A DNA stretch of 64,000 nucleotides from Oasisia sp. SBJ-2009 (GCA_964017155.1 OZ024863.1:39691617-39755616), one strand, 5' to 3'. Positions 49,283-61,182 are shown, numbered from the stretch's first letter. Notes: generated by a model not told the origin, from the letters alone. Program-made: numbers and translations.

Positions 49283-49609
49283 GTAGAGCGCCATGACTCA
49301 GGGGTAGAGCTTCGGACTCTCGACTACGAGAACCCGGGTTCGAATCCTGTGCTGCGGCGTTAAAACCTTGGGCAAGTTTTTTCACTCTACATTGCTCCAG
49401 TTCACTCAGCTGAATTAAATGAGTACCTGGCTATAGACAGTGGTGGATATGTGTACGAGCAGCCTTCGCACAGTAATTATAGCATATGGCTGGATGCTTC
49501 ATAGAGAAGCCGAGATGGTGTCTGAGTGAACAGGTCTGTCAGGGAAGTAAAGTGTAAAGCGCTTTGAACGGTCCTGAGGATTGGATATTGCGCTATATAA
49601 GAACTGCCT
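49283..49609 (+). mobile_element. tRNA-derived SINE, copy C (best B box)
   Basis: The head resembles a tRNA gene: CAGGGGTAGAGC near the start and a perfect pol III B box, GGTTCGAATCC, at 49337-49347. The body follows (ACATTGCTCCAGTTCACTCA, CTGGCTATAGACAGTG), and the tail reads AAAGCGCTTTGAACGG then GCGCTATATAAGAACTGCC. Full-length family size is about 330 bp. Such SINEs are transcribed by RNA polymerase III and copied by a partner LINE; the tail probably mimics that LINE's 3' end. Confidence 0.93.
49337..49347 (+). promoter_or_regulatory. Pol III B box in SINE copy C
   Basis: GGTTCGAATCC matches the GGTTCRANTCC consensus exactly. Confidence 0.85.
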
Positions 49610-49628
49610 TTTTACAGCTGGCTATCTC

Positions 49629-49648
49629 CGGGGGGGGGGGGGGGGGTT
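49629..49648. repeat. Poly-G run
   Basis: About 18 consecutive G just after the SINE; could form a G-quadruplex. Confidence 0.9.
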
Positions 49649-49649
49649 T

Positions 49650-50393
49650 GACAATGTCACAGCAGCACTACATGAATCGTACCATTGAGCACAAATAAAA
49701 TGACTGCAGTCAATATGACATCATATGACACTTCTTCAATTTGCTATTTCTGTAACCACATACACTGCACATACATGCGTCTGACACAGATATATGCCAA
49801 ATGTTTTTCACTTTGGAGTTTTTGTCAGATGTGTCAGCTAAGGATGGCACATCAGTTCCTGTTATTGTCACAACGATAGGCTGCAACAGATGCACAGACC
49901 ACATCAATAGGCAGATTGTTTAGAAATCAATGACAAGAAGGTCTCGGTGAAGACCAAAGGAGGCTACCGAGAGAGATGACAGTGTGCATCACAATCAGTG
50001 ATTTCCGAAGCATTATTTTATGCATAAATATGTCTATAAATCATTGCTGTTTGGCTGGTAATGGAAACTAAATGCTTACGTATTGATGTTTTATTCATTT
50101 CTTACAAAACACCTGGCAGTATGCTTAAAGATGACAATTGTAGAGTAGCCTTTAAAATAATGAAGGATCCCTTTCCCAACTCATAGTCTTCTCTTCTTTA
50201 CTAGCATTGTGTCCATTTTGGTTTTATCAGACTGCACAGTTCAATTTAATTTGTTTAATGTTACGAAGACTGCTTGTTATGGCAAAGTACTTCAAACACT
50301 GACAGAGTGACTATATATATATATATATATATAAGCAGAATTGCTAGCTCTAGGTTATAACATTTTTGTGAGCAAATTTAAATGCTTAACCTT
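49650..50393. other. AT-rich DNA, no gene seen
   Basis: Only an (AT)n run at about 50313-50333 is notable. Confidence 0.5.
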
Positions 50394-50612
50394 CATGTTC
50401 GCTCTCAATTTGACTCACAATTGCATGTACTAAATTAAAACAACATCATGCTAAGAGATTTGGTTACATACCCAAATAAAATAATAATAGCAAGTTTCTT
50501 GGAGATAAGATCATTTAAACATTACCACTTAATATTGGACTGAAACAGGACACACATAGTGCCATCTGGTGATAAAAACTGACTTGAAATCCATACCACA
50601 GAACAAAATTAA

Positions 50613-51910
50613 AGGAACATGCAACCATAGTATTGAAAATGCGTTAAAATCCCCCCAATTCCCACATACCATTCATGATAGAATATTGTAACGCATGTAT
50701 TTTTTGTTTAATTTTGTAAGAATGTTATACATAATAAAATTAATCTTGAAACGTGCATTTTCACTGACCATGGGCGCTGCCATTGTTGCCCATTTCACGG
50801 GGAACTCACGAAGATTAACGCGAGAGAATGCGTGAGTGTGACGTAGGCGGTCCACCACCTCAGCGATATAGGCGTATATATAGCGTAATATGTAAACACT
50901 AGCATAGCGACATGAATCGAGTTGTTTTATGAGTCTTGTGATAATGAAATGCTTGAATATCAAGCATGCGGATGTCTAAAGAAGGCAGGAGAAGAGTCCG
51001 TGAAAGGAAAGAGATTTGTCCAAATGCCAATAAATTATCTACGAAGCCCGCCATCGAAGGGCGAGTTGGCGATCAAATTGCTCCACAATATAGGTACGAG
51101 TCATACAGTGGAAACATTCAATTTCAACCGGAAAATGGTTTGCCAGGACCATGTCACCGTTGATATGGAACGCAGGTTGCCGGGATTGGGTGAAAGACGA
51201 CTGTTGAACGAAGCTACTGTCCCCACTGAATTTGTGCACAGAACGAAAAGTTCGGGGCCGAAGCGAAGCCGAAGGGTCGGTGTTGCACGCGAAGAAGGGT
51301 CTCGCTAAACTAAAGGGACAACCTTAATGTATGCAAATACTATATATGGGGTACTAGAATATCATTCAATGCATTTCCTTTATTATAATAAAAATCAATG
51401 ATTAGTAAAATATTCATTGCGCGACGGTCGACTGGAATAATTATTTGGATAAACGATTTGTTTACATATGAAAGTGGGCGATAATAAAAGTTATTAAGCT
51501 CCGTCGAACCAACCAAGTCCAAAATGGATTGCGCGATTTCCTTTGTTGCAGTCTCTACTTGAGCATCATTATTCTTTATCCTATTCTTTATGAATGTTTA
51601 TATTATTAGGGACGGCGTTTTTTTATAGCTGACGCTCTTTAACTAATTAAATGGATGAATATATCTCAGACTCAGTGGGTACGTGAAGAATTCGTTTTGT
51701 TTTGCCCACCCGAGGCGCTAGCGGTGGTGGATCTGTGACGTCACACGACCACAGCCGAAATGTCCAAAATGTCAGCCTCCAGGGAGGTTCACTAATTATC
51801 CTTAAAAGTTAACAAATCATTTCAGAAAAAAATAACAAAATATGGGATATGATTCAATGAACATTGTTTAATGGTTTAAGCAATTTTTACTTTTTAGGTT
51901 GCATGTTCCT
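50613..51910. mobile_element. 1,298-bp piggyBac-like TTAA element
   Basis: Perfect 14-bp inverted ends, AGGAACATGCAACC and GGTTGCATGTTCCT. TTAA is present on both sides (50609-50612 and 51911-51914), where the uninterrupted repeat copy at 48150-48502 has a single TTAA. TTAA duplication is the hallmark of piggyBac-type transposition. The interior is more GC/CpG-rich than its surroundings, and no DDD transposase is recognisable, so it is probably non-autonomous. Confidence 0.92.
50922..51308 (+). CDS. Unidentified open frame in the TTAA element
   Basis: A 128-residue ATG-initiated frame, rich in Arg, Lys and Glu, inside the transposon (MFYESCDNEML.. to ..VGVAREEGSR). I recognise no domain. It may be a remnant of cargo or transposase, part of a captured exon, or chance; an overlapping +1 frame of 65 codons is also open, which weakens the case. 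No function is proposed. Confidence 0.2.
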   Translation: MFYESCDNEMLEYQACGCLKKAGEESVKGKRFVQMPINYLRSPPSKGELAIKLLHNIGTSHTVETFNFNRKMVCQDHVTVDMERRLPGLGERRLLNEATVPTEFVHRTKSSGPKRSRRVGVAREEGSR

Positions 51911-52040
51911 TTAACTGTTTTCCAAAAGCTTTGGGCCGGTAGATTGTCCAGCCAAGTTCCCTGTCAGATATAGGCAAAATTCATGAAATCATACTATCCA
52001 CTTACACAGTAATATATTTGCTTTACTTATAGATCACATT

Positions 52041-53714
52041 ATTCCAATACTGCACTAACTGCCAGCCGCGTCACCACCTACGTCACTCTATGACGCTAAT
52101 GTCAATGTAATTACGAGATAAAGCACCTAGTGCTGTGTGATTGCATCAAGTCAATAGGAAGCACTGGTGTCAGGCTGAAACTTGAACACCCATTGATTAT
52201 TCCTCTTCACTGTATTACAGCACTTAAAGCTGGTACCTTCTTGTATCATATTTATATTTACATAATAGATATAATTTATATGATTTACATACATAGGTTT
52301 ACTAGTGTACATCTTAAAACAAATTTTTTAATTGATTTATATTAAGCTATATAATTTACATTTATATTTATATGCCCCACTCGACATAGCCGTGATGAAG
52401 TAAATTACGTAAAAAGCTGACAAAAATGTAAAAGTATCAATATCAGATTACAACTGTAATTAGTACTGCATACAATGCTTAACGAGGACTCGTTCTTGGA
52501 CATACCCCTGGTACTCTAATATTAGATCAGTGAACACAGGAATGGCTGTAACGCATGAATTACTTCTGTTACTGGAGTTGTTTCTAAATGTCTGCCAATT
52601 TTGAAAATGCCAACATGCCAATTGCTACATTTAGCACCTAATCCTGGGTCACCTTTGTCTTGTTAGTACAACTCTAAGTGGCATTGTTCTCCTAATTAAA
52701 GGGCCACAGTTTTCGAAGTGTTTTAACAAAATAGCCTGATTTGACATTTTCAAAACAACATTAAATGAAAAAATTGATTACTTTTCTCACTGAGAGATGT
52801 AACTTATTATTATATTATATAATAAATGAAAAATACAGTGCATTTTGGGAGGTAGGAGTGATTCAAGTGTGAGACCGTTGTGGTCGGGTCTATTTCCAGA
52901 GTTCAGAAATATGCCAACAATACCCGGTACTTTCGTGTACTAAATGTGGGCCATATATTAGTATAAATAATTGCAGAATGGGCGACATTCCAGTGTGGAA
53001 GATTGTGGGAGCACTCCCTAACTTGGCCCAACACTGAATTGATAGATAACAATATTGGCAAAGATTTGGCTTTACATGGAAGGCAAATGTTTGCCACATG
53101 CAAAGCAGGAGCTAGTACTACAATAAACAATAATAATGGTGAAATTTAAGTCAGGATGTTTCAACATACAGATACAGTGCAGATAGAACCTTTGGGACAT
53201 TAAAACTATGATGAAATCTGACAGACACCCGTAGTATGCTACAGAGTCAATTTTAGCCAGAAGTGCTTTTATAATGTCCTCTTTCATTAAAATGTCATCG
53301 ATATACTGAAAAACAGAAAAGCATGTGATAAAATATCTCCTGGGAACTCAGAAATAATGAGGCTGAATGCTGCACTACGTGATAGTGTCAGCCTCGAATG
53401 CTACAAGAAAGGAAAAACGCTAAATTTATCACCCCATTCTGGTTGGATTTAGTGAACTGCCATCTGCATAGAATACTTGTCACACAGCCTTGACAGCAAT
53501 AAGAAGCACAGATTATAAGCAAGTCTAAATAAGTTTGGTAGCAATCATTATGTCTGAAATATAACCTTGGGAAAATCTTCGTAACTGACCAGCCTCAGAT
53601 TAAAGATTTTACTCAATTAACATCATGTTTAGATCATGACCTGAACTCTGTAGTTAGGAAGTGCATAGCCAGTGAAGTGTAAATTTGCGGGTTGGAGAAT
53701 TTGTTTTAGTTGAC
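52041..53714. other. AT-rich DNA, no gene seen
   Basis: No supportable feature on either strand. Confidence 0.5.
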
Positions 53715-54668
53715 CAACACATGAAACAATATATCCATGTCAAAACATAAACTTACAGGATTGGAAATCTGTTTTGAGTGGAGTACCGCAAGGATCAGTA
53801 TTGGGACCTATTTTATTCTTAATATATATCAATGATTTGGATGATGACATAACAAGCAAGGTGTTGAAGTTTGCGGACGACACAAAAGTGTTTAGGAAAA
53901 TTAAAAGTGATGCAGATAAACAGCATTTACAAGATGATCTAAATAAGTTGATAGAATGGTCTGAGAAATGGCAAATGCTGTTTAACTTTGGAAAGTGTAA
54001 GTGCCTCCACACAGGACATGGGAATGAAAATGCACAATATACAATGGGTGGTACTGTACTAAATACTACTGTAAAGGAAAAGGACTTAGGTTTAACCATT
54101 AGTGCTGACATGAAGGCATCAGAGCAGTGTGGAATTGCAGCAGCGAAGGCAAACCAAATTCTTGGATTAATTAGGCGAAATATAGTGTACAAAGAAAAAG
54201 AACTAATAATACCGCTTTATAAAACAATAGTTAGGCCTCATTTAGAATATTGTATACAAGCATGGAGGCCATATCGCAAGAAGGATATTGATATGCTAGA
54301 AAGAGTACAAAGGAGGGCAACAAAAATGATACCAAAACTCAGGAATATTAGTTATGAAATGCGTCTAAAAAAATGTGGTCTAACAACACTAGAAACCAGA
54401 AGATTGAGAGGAGATCAGATTGAGGTTTTTAAAATATTGAATGGGTATGAAAATATTGACAGAAATATTTTTTTCACGGAGAAGGACTAGAGGACATGGA
54501 GTTGCATTAGCAAAGAAGCAGTGTAGACTAGATATTAGAAAATTTTCATTTTCACAAAGAATAGTAAACGAATGGAACAAATTATCGGCTGATTGTGTAG
54601 GTGCTAGAAGTGTTAATATGTTTAAAAATAAAATTGACATATACCTAAGACGGGCGGGGTATACTTAA
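53715..54668 (+). pseudogene. 5'-truncated CR1/jockey-like LINE polymerase
   Basis: The frame opens near 53715 and holds the back half of a non-LTR reverse transcriptase: SGVPQGSVLGPILFLIYIND (53773 onward), the catalytic FADDTK box, FNFGKCKCLH, then thumb/C-terminal marks PLYKTIVRPHLEYCIQAW, LERVQRRATKMIP and LETRRLRGDQIEVFKI. A frame change near 54470-54490 (stop after FFTEKD) moves the ending TRGHGVALAKKQ..NEWNKLS..FKNKID..YLRRAGYT into the next frame. Endonuclease, ORF1 and the front of the polymerase are absent. The relatively intact reading suggests recent arrival. It copied RNA to DNA in its intact state; this copy is inactive. Confidence 0.93.
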
Positions 54669-54767
54669 ATAGATAGGTTGGACTCTCGATAAGCCAAACG
54701 GCTTCCTTGTCCACCTGCCATCTAGAGTTGATTCTCTAGGTGGCAATCTTGTTAAATCTTGTTAAAG
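54669..54767 (+). mobile_element. LINE 3' UTR and terminal short repeat
   Basis: Follows the LINE stop directly. It has TTGGACTCTCGATAAGCC, a small hairpin (CTAGAGTTGATTCTCTAG), then GGCAATCTTGTTAAATCTTG and TTAAAG. The ending is a repeated TCTTGTTAAA instead of poly-A, as in CR1-type elements. The same tail occurs alone at 27414-27507. Confidence 0.85.
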
Positions 54768-55918
54768 GAAGCATGTGGTATAATGAACATGACAATAGAA
54801 TAACAAAACATAGGGTCAGGAGACTGTACATAGAGGTTGCTTACGATGAGTCACCCATGTGAAATAAACTTAATTAATACATTGCCAAATCAAATTATTA
54901 AAACGAATTAAATGATTATGACCATGTGTGGTGTAGCTTACACAATTAAAGTGTTTTAGTCATTATTTATTTTGTGTTGTATAAAGTTGACAGGTGGTTA
55001 TTGATTCTTAATTTTGCATATACAGCATGTATATACTTCACAATTTTTTGCAGGTAACTTAATAATTTTTTTAAAGTAACGTATTATATGGATGCACTTG
55101 TGCATGCATTTGTGGAAGTCTTGCCATGTGGAAGACTGTTCAGGTGTAAACTGCAAGTCAGGGCCCTGAGCACTGCTTTATGGTGCTATGCAAAGACATC
55201 TTACAGACATTAAAGGCCTCAACAATAGTGGTGCATAAGGCAGAAACAAGGCACCTCTATTTTTTGGTCTGCAGCTTGTTTCACAATCTGGCTCCATTTT
55301 AAGTACATTTGCTTTTTAAGTTCTCCACACTTCTTCTCCAGGCTTTTGTTGCTCTTGTTCCGTCAGACCACCACATCATCCAAAGCATGGAACAGCTTTC
55401 TTTCGATGCATGTAAATTCCAACAGGATTATGTGGTTCATATTGATGAGAACAGACTTCCTACACAAACAACTGTTCTCAACAATCAAAATACAAGATAG
55501 ATTATATAACATTTCTCAAAGGAGAGAACATTGTCTTGTGGTCAGTACAAAATCATAAAAACAATGATTACGTAGGCTGTTACAAACTCATATTCCATAG
55601 GTTTGCACTATATAGTTATGATGGTGGAGACAAGATTACATAATTTAATAATTATAAAATAAGTACATAAATAAGTATTGATTTAAAATAAATATTTTAA
55701 AATTAAATTAATATAACAAATTAATATAAATAAATGTTAATTTTTACATAAATTATTGTTAAAGCATACTAAGATCATAAAATGCATATAAAAATTAAAA
55801 TATAACTAGGATTTATTGATAATATTGACAACTTGAGATTTATTGGTAATCGGATTTAGGTGTTATTGATGAATTGAAATGACATGGGGATACAAGATAC
55901 AACTGCTCAATGTCTTTA
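54768..55918. other. AT-rich DNA, no gene seen
   Basis: No recognisable feature; extremely AT-rich at 55640-55800. Confidence 0.55.
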
Positions 55919-56110
55919 CTTCCTTTGCACCAAAGGCCCTGAGTCTCCTGCCTGATGGTAGTGTATTATAATAATGAGATTGGATGTGCCACAAGTCATT
56001 CGTGAGTGACTTCTCTTCATTCTCATTTCGTACAGCTGCCTTAGTCCAGTCTGTCTCACTCCCACAATTTTACTTCCTCTATTAATACTGTTCAACTTGC
56101 ATCTGTTCTT
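55919..56110 (-). pseudogene. LINE polymerase C-terminal relic (L2/CR1-type)
   Basis: The minus-strand frame reads LNSINRGSKIVGVRQTGLRQ then LYEMRMKRSHSRM and YHQAGDSGPL. This follows the CSKIVG..Q..L..LYE.R...KA..I..D..H.L...F..LPSGRR.R.P ending of a widespread animal LINE group. It is 5' truncated and diverged. Confidence 0.7.
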
Positions 56111-57631
56111 TATACTCAAAGAATAAACCTGCAGATAAGGCAAGAGAAGACACCTCAAAGAAGATTTCTACCAGTTAGCATGTAAAGGTGAATGATAACG
56201 GGCAAGGTTCCCACAGAACAGTGAAGGCTGACCTCCAGATTGGTGTAGTGAGACTTAGGGCCCAGGCCAAGTCTACCACTGTGTGAACAGAACTCGTGCT
56301 TTTTTATTTCTGGAAAAATCTCACAATATACCAGTCCAGTCAAAATCAATGTTTAGCAACAACTAAGTACTCATTTCGCTGGCACTGAAACAAATTATTG
56401 TTGGGGGCTGAGTTGGCTGTCTCGGACCGTCACCGTCCATGGGCATGGCATCGAGAAAATGGGCTGTGCGTTTTTGTTCTGTCAGTAGGGAAGGGCAGGA
56501 TGTTTTCTAATGTAAAAAAACGTTGCCTCTCTTGTAAAAACTTCCATACAGTCGGATATAACATGGGAACATAGCCAAGGTGGATTTTTCACCGGACGTT
56601 TACCGCTTCAGTATGATGCATCACTCACCCTCCAGGTTCACACTGTGACAGTGACTGTCTCAGATCATGACGATCTGAGACAGAAGATGAGGGAGGTCAT
56701 TTTGTGGTTTCCCAAAAATCACATCTAGGCTTTCAAAAATAATGGATGAGATGCATGTACATATTGTTGACATTTACTTAGTCGCCTTAAGTTTTAGTTT
56801 TTATTTTGTTACGTGTTATATATCGAAACCCATGCGTCCGTGCGTTAGTCAACTCTAGATCCCGCAGCGGCCAGCGCTGCATTCACGTTGTTCCGTTGCC
56901 GGAACGAGACGAAGTCATTATCAAGCAACGCCAACGGCGTCCGTTCCGTAATTTTTGTTTTGGGCAACTAACCTATGCAGCTCTTTGAGATATGTGGTTG
57001 TACTGCATTAAGCAACATTTTATATCTAACTGCATTATCAAGCAATTGAATAAGCGAAACCGAAACTTACCATTACGCTTTCCAAATCAACGCTGATCAT
57101 TTGGCGCGCTTGTAAGCAGACGACACGAAGCGCGCGAATTAATGATATTGGACAATTCCATTACCTGTGGGGTGTATGGGTTACTGCCTTACGTTCGATG
57201 CGACAAAGAAATGTGTTGTTGAACACAAAGAGATGCTCATTGAATCAATTATATACTTGATTTGGTATCTGGTATTCACTGAGTTCACGTAACTTTGGTA
57301 TATTAAAATGCATTAGCGGTCTATGCGGCATCAGACGATGTCGACTTACCCTTCTACGTAAAGTGGTGTTCATGAGTTCGTTCCAGCACTCGGCAATAGA
57401 TGCCACTGGCCAACATATCGGCTACATGATTTGACTTGAAGGCGAGGGCAATATTTTCCATAAAAACACACAAACTACCTAGGAGCAACGTCCCGTCAGG
57501 TCTCGTAGAGGGTGGTGATTTTGGGAGCACAATATTTTTTTAATTCTGTAAAATACTGCAACCATGAGAGGCGAGGAGAGTGCGCACATGATGTATGTGA
57601 GTTTGCTAGGGAAGTATGGGTGAGTACGATA
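56111..57631. other. Unique DNA, no gene seen
   Basis: No supportable gene. 56640-56690 contains an inverted word (GTCTCAGATCATGACGATC then TGAGAC), a short hairpin. 56850-57130 is somewhat CpG-richer. Confidence 0.45.
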
Positions 57632-57632
57632 G

Positions 57633-57672
<40 letters not shown>

Positions 57673-57674
57673 TA
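57632..57674. repeat. (GTGC)n microsatellite
   Basis: About ten GTGC repeats ending at the 3' tip of the adjacent SINE (in its orientation). Confidence 0.93.
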
Positions 57675-57871
57675 AAAGGTAAAGGAAGAGTTTTTATATG
57701 TAGCGCACTATTCAATCCTCATGATTGCTCGAAGCGGTTTACACTTTACTCCCTGACAGACCCGTTCAACGAAACACCATATCGACTTCTCTGGGAAGCA
57801 TCGAGCCACGCTGCAATTAATGCGCGAAAAATAGGTCTATTCGTACTCAAATGTCCACGCATGGCTATAGC

Positions 57872-59335
57872 CACGGGCGTCGATCGGTGGGGGACGGGGG
57901 GGGACGCGTCCCCCCCGCGTCCCCCCCCCCCCACTTTTCAGGGTGGGGGACAGCATAGGAATTGTCCCCCCACTTTTTTGTTCAGGAAAATTGCGAGGCA
58001 TATAGCCTGACTCAACATGTCTCTCTGTCTTAAGAGCCGCTACATAGGACTACCTAGACAATAAACTTGCGATATGAAGTTCAGCAGTTATTTATCGCAA
58101 ATTAACACGAGGCAAACAAGTTTTGAGGCATGTTTTGCGCCATAATCCGTGGTAGTTATTTAATCAAACGTAATATTTTAATGTATTGAACGAAATTTTA
58201 GACAACTCTTCACAATAATAATCACAGGAGAGTTATCGAACAGCCCGTGGCATTTATACGAAAAATGCTTTGCTATTTCGCTGCACATTGATGATTTTAA
58301 ATTTGTCGCGAATACACAGAAAGGCCAATCGGAAAGTTTATAACTACCGGAAAAATGTAAGCCGCTGCCGGGCTTTATCAGTTTGCAACCTTGTGTTGAT
58401 ATTATTAATTGGCACTAGCCATCAAGCACATTTAAAATGATGAAATTTGTGTTTCACTTTCACCCCTCGCATGCTTGATGCTTATCGCCTACGATAGAAG
58501 CGGCGGATTCCTGCACTTTGTGCAACTTATTCCCATATGAGTGATGAAAAATGTCTTTGACAAACTGTTGGATTGGGAAGTTCTACACAGGCACACCATG
58601 GGCGTCGATCAGTGGGGGACGAGGGGGACGCTGACCACCCCGCGGCCTAAGGGGGTCAGCAGAGGAAGTGTCCTCATACTTTTTCAGTTCAGAAAACAAA
58701 TGTATAGGCATATATAGCTACATTGATCACTCCCCTCTCTTTAAAACCCTACAACGGTCTAGTAGTAAAATTAATAATAAGAACTAAACTTCCGACTACC
58801 TAGTGGAAAATAACTAGATAAATTGCTTGGTGGGCCGCAGCACGCAACTTGATCTTAGTACAGTAAATATTCATCATGCCGGGCTTGATATATTAATAGG
58901 CATTAACCATTAAGCACATATTAGATTATTAATTTTTGCTTGCCCTGTTACGCCTTGGATTGCAGTCTGGTCGTCCTTGTAGATATTTATATCGCCTACG
59001 GCGGAACCAGCAGATTTATGCACTTCGTGTAATTTGATCTCATTTTAGTGATCACAAATTTCTTTGCCAAAAGGTGGGATTGGAAAGTCCTACACAGGCA
59101 CCCCTGTAAGCTCTGCATCTTGTCACTCTATGAATCAGGCAAGCAGTGTCAACTGGGTCCAACATCTACCCCAAATGTTCAGTGATTGGGGTGGGCCATG
59201 GCCCCTTTTCAAATATATGTTGCCAATACAACTATTATAAATAGCATAACATAGAGGCTTTTTTAGTTTCGAATTAGCACCAGACCAACAATGAATAATT
59301 TGTTATATAAACAAAATACTTATGTGTATTTCAGG

Positions 59336-59400
<65 letters not shown>

Positions 59401-59472
59401 GCATACATATATGTGTATATAAATTGGTCCCCCGTCCCCCCCCCCACTTTTCAAACCAGATCGACGCCCCTG
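57872..59472. mobile_element. 1.6-kb hAT-like element inside SINE copy D
   Basis: Ends CACGGGCGTCGATC and GATCGACGCCCCTG are near-perfect inverted repeats. The flanks GCTATAGC (57864-57871) and GCAATAGC (59473-59480) match at 7 of 8 bases, as for a hAT target duplication. Inside, the left end (GGGCGTCGATC then GTGGGGGAC) recurs at 58597. Two diverged units of about 0.7 kb follow one another (shared: CATTAA or CATCAAGCACAT, TATCGCCTACG, GGATTGG, TCCTACACAGGCAC). An (AT)30 run at 59338-59397 and poly-C blocks are included. No transposase frame. Confidence 0.82.
59338..59397. repeat. (AT)n microsatellite, 60 bp
   Basis: Pure AT dinucleotides inside the hAT-like element. Confidence 0.95.
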
Positions 59473-59640
59473 GCAATAGCCATACACTCGTTAATACAGC
59501 TGCATGAACTGGAACAATGTAGAGTGAACACACTTGCCAAGATTTAAATTGACACGGCAACACAAGATTCGAACCCTCGGGTTCTCTTCGAGAGTACGAA
59601 ACCGAAAGTCTAACTATAGCGCTACTGCGCTACAGTTGCG

Positions 59641-60269
59641 CGCGCGCACGCGTGATTATGAGTGTGTGTTTCTTTTTGAAAACGGTTTCTTTGACAAAAG
59701 GTCCTGTTTGACCCCCCCCCCCCCGTGGACATAAAATAAATGTAAATGTAGGCACTGCTTTAACTGAGTGGGATTCGAAAGAGATAGTCTAAACACCGGA
59801 CAAGCCATCTCGCCAGTCTTCGATCAACTAATCAGCTAAAGATGTTTCAGAATATGGCTTCCCTATATATCTTGTTCGGACGCATGAATTATACAATATG
59901 AATGTCACTTCTGGAAACATACCACTCAGCAATAAAACAGTTTTGTGACGTTTATTACATTTCAGACAAAAAGCCACCGTTCCATTCTATGCACAGCCAA
60001 ACACAATCAATTGAGTGTCCCTCTTCCATGCTGCAGGATGTTGACCGCTGATGCGTCACCCAGATAGACATAGGCCTGTCCCTTCGCGACTATTATGGAG
60101 CAAACACAGTTAAACAAAAGCCGAAAGGTGAACGTCCTCGAGCAAAGTATGTGTATGTAATGTGCGTTAATCGTGCGTGTATATCAACGAGAACACATTC
60201 TACTTCACTATATAGACCCTACGATGTTTTTTTAGGAACAAGTCATACGAATACAGTTCCATATTAACT
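59641..60269. other. Unique DNA, no gene seen
   Basis: Begins with an alternating CG/CGCA stretch (59637-59652) and a poly-C run near 59710; otherwise nothing recognised. Confidence 0.5.
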
Positions 60270-60275
60270 CTATGC

Positions 60276-60278
<3 letters not shown>

Positions 60279-60342
<64 letters not shown>

Positions 60343-60345
60343 ATG
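60279..60345. repeat. (GT)n microsatellite
   Basis: Long GT run followed by GTGC/GCGC-rich variants to about 60420. Confidence 0.95.
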
Positions 60346-60499
60346 TGTGTGCGTGCGTGTGTGTGCGCGCGTACGTTCGTGTGTCTCTGCGTGCGCGTAC
60401 GTGCCTACATGCGTGCGTATTACTTCGCAGCGTAAAAAATACCCTAATAGTAGCAATAGTAGCAAACACATTAAAGATTTGTAAACATGTTTCCCGTTC

Positions 60500-60885
60500 G
60501 TCCATCCGTCGGGGGATGAAGACCATGGCATCACTGGTCTGATGTGTCCGGATGTGGCTGATAAGGCCGATTCGGGCACGAAACGTTCTGTTGCAGTTCG
60601 GGAATTGAAGGTCAGTATTAATCGCAGAGCTTGCTTCCGCAGCTCTGGATTTGCGGAGCAGTCATCTCTTCTTCCACCTGGCGTATCCTGGTTTGTTCAT
60701 AGGACTCAGCTCCCTTCCGGATCAGGCTGCGCCAGGTGCCTCGCTCAGCTGCTAGGCTTTCCCAATACACATTGCATGTTGTTTTCAAAGGCCTTTAGGA
60801 AGGATTTGAGGGAGTCCTTTTATAGTTTGCGTTCATCGCCAGTGGACCTCCTTCTCGCTGACAGTTCTCCATGCAGCAGGCGCTT
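60500..60885 (-). pseudogene. LINE C-terminal relic with CxxC-type finger
   Basis: Minus-strand pieces in three frames line up in order: LLHGELSARRRSTGDERK and KDSLKSFLKAFENN; then AAERGTWRSLIRKGAESYEQ; then NCNRTFRARIGLISHIRTHQ. This order (GEL..GxR, KDxLKxxLK, W..DRxxWRxLI.KGA, then a Cys-His finger FRARIGLxSHxRTH) is the known ending of a LINE group common in marine invertebrates. Two stops and two frame changes make it dead. Confidence 0.82.
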
Positions 60886-60974
60886 TTGGTAGTTTTTCAT
60901 CACTCATTCTGACAACAAGGCCATTAAACTTTTTGAAAACATGTACGGTTGCGTCGGCGGTGTAGCATCCGACC

Positions 60975-61182
60975 CCTCCTTCGATCCCTACCTATCTGCC
61001 CTACTACGGGTTCATAACGTCATACCCTTCCCCTAAACCGTACCTACCTGCCCTAGGGCTATATAATACGCACGCACGTGCCTGAATCGGTTTCCCTTCG
61101 ATCCCTACCTATCTGCCCTGCGGGTTCATAACATCATACCCTTCCATTAAATCCGTACCTACCTGCCCTAGGGCTATGTGAC
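60975..61182. repeat. ~117-bp tandem duplication
   Basis: TTCGATCCCTACCTATCTGC, GGGTTCATAAC, TCATACCCTTCC and CGTACCTACCTGCCCTAGGG occur in order twice, at about 60979 and 61097. Confidence 0.88.

Larger units (their letters stand above)
50394..52040 (-). repeat. Dispersed repeat E, copy 2, split by an insertion
   Basis: The reverse complement of copy 1, in two parts: 50394-50612 and 51911-52040. The two halves join exactly as in copy 1 once 50613-51910 and one TTAA are removed. Confidence 0.88.
57675..59640 (-). mobile_element. tRNA-derived SINE, copy D, split by an insertion
   Basis: The 3' body is at 57675-57871 (ATGTAGCGCACTATTCAATC, TTTACACTTTACTCCCTGAC, CCACGCTGCAATTAATGCGC). The rest resumes at 59473 (CATACACTCGTTAATACAGC, AACTGGAACAATGTAGAGTG) and ends in the tRNA-like head with GATTCGAACCC and GCGCTACTGCGCTA. 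The two parts join like copies B, C and E. Confidence 0.9.

Noticed and set aside
49283..49360. A functional tRNA gene
   Set aside because: The tRNA-like head has a good B box, but the cloverleaf is imperfect and it continues into the SINE body shared by four other copies.
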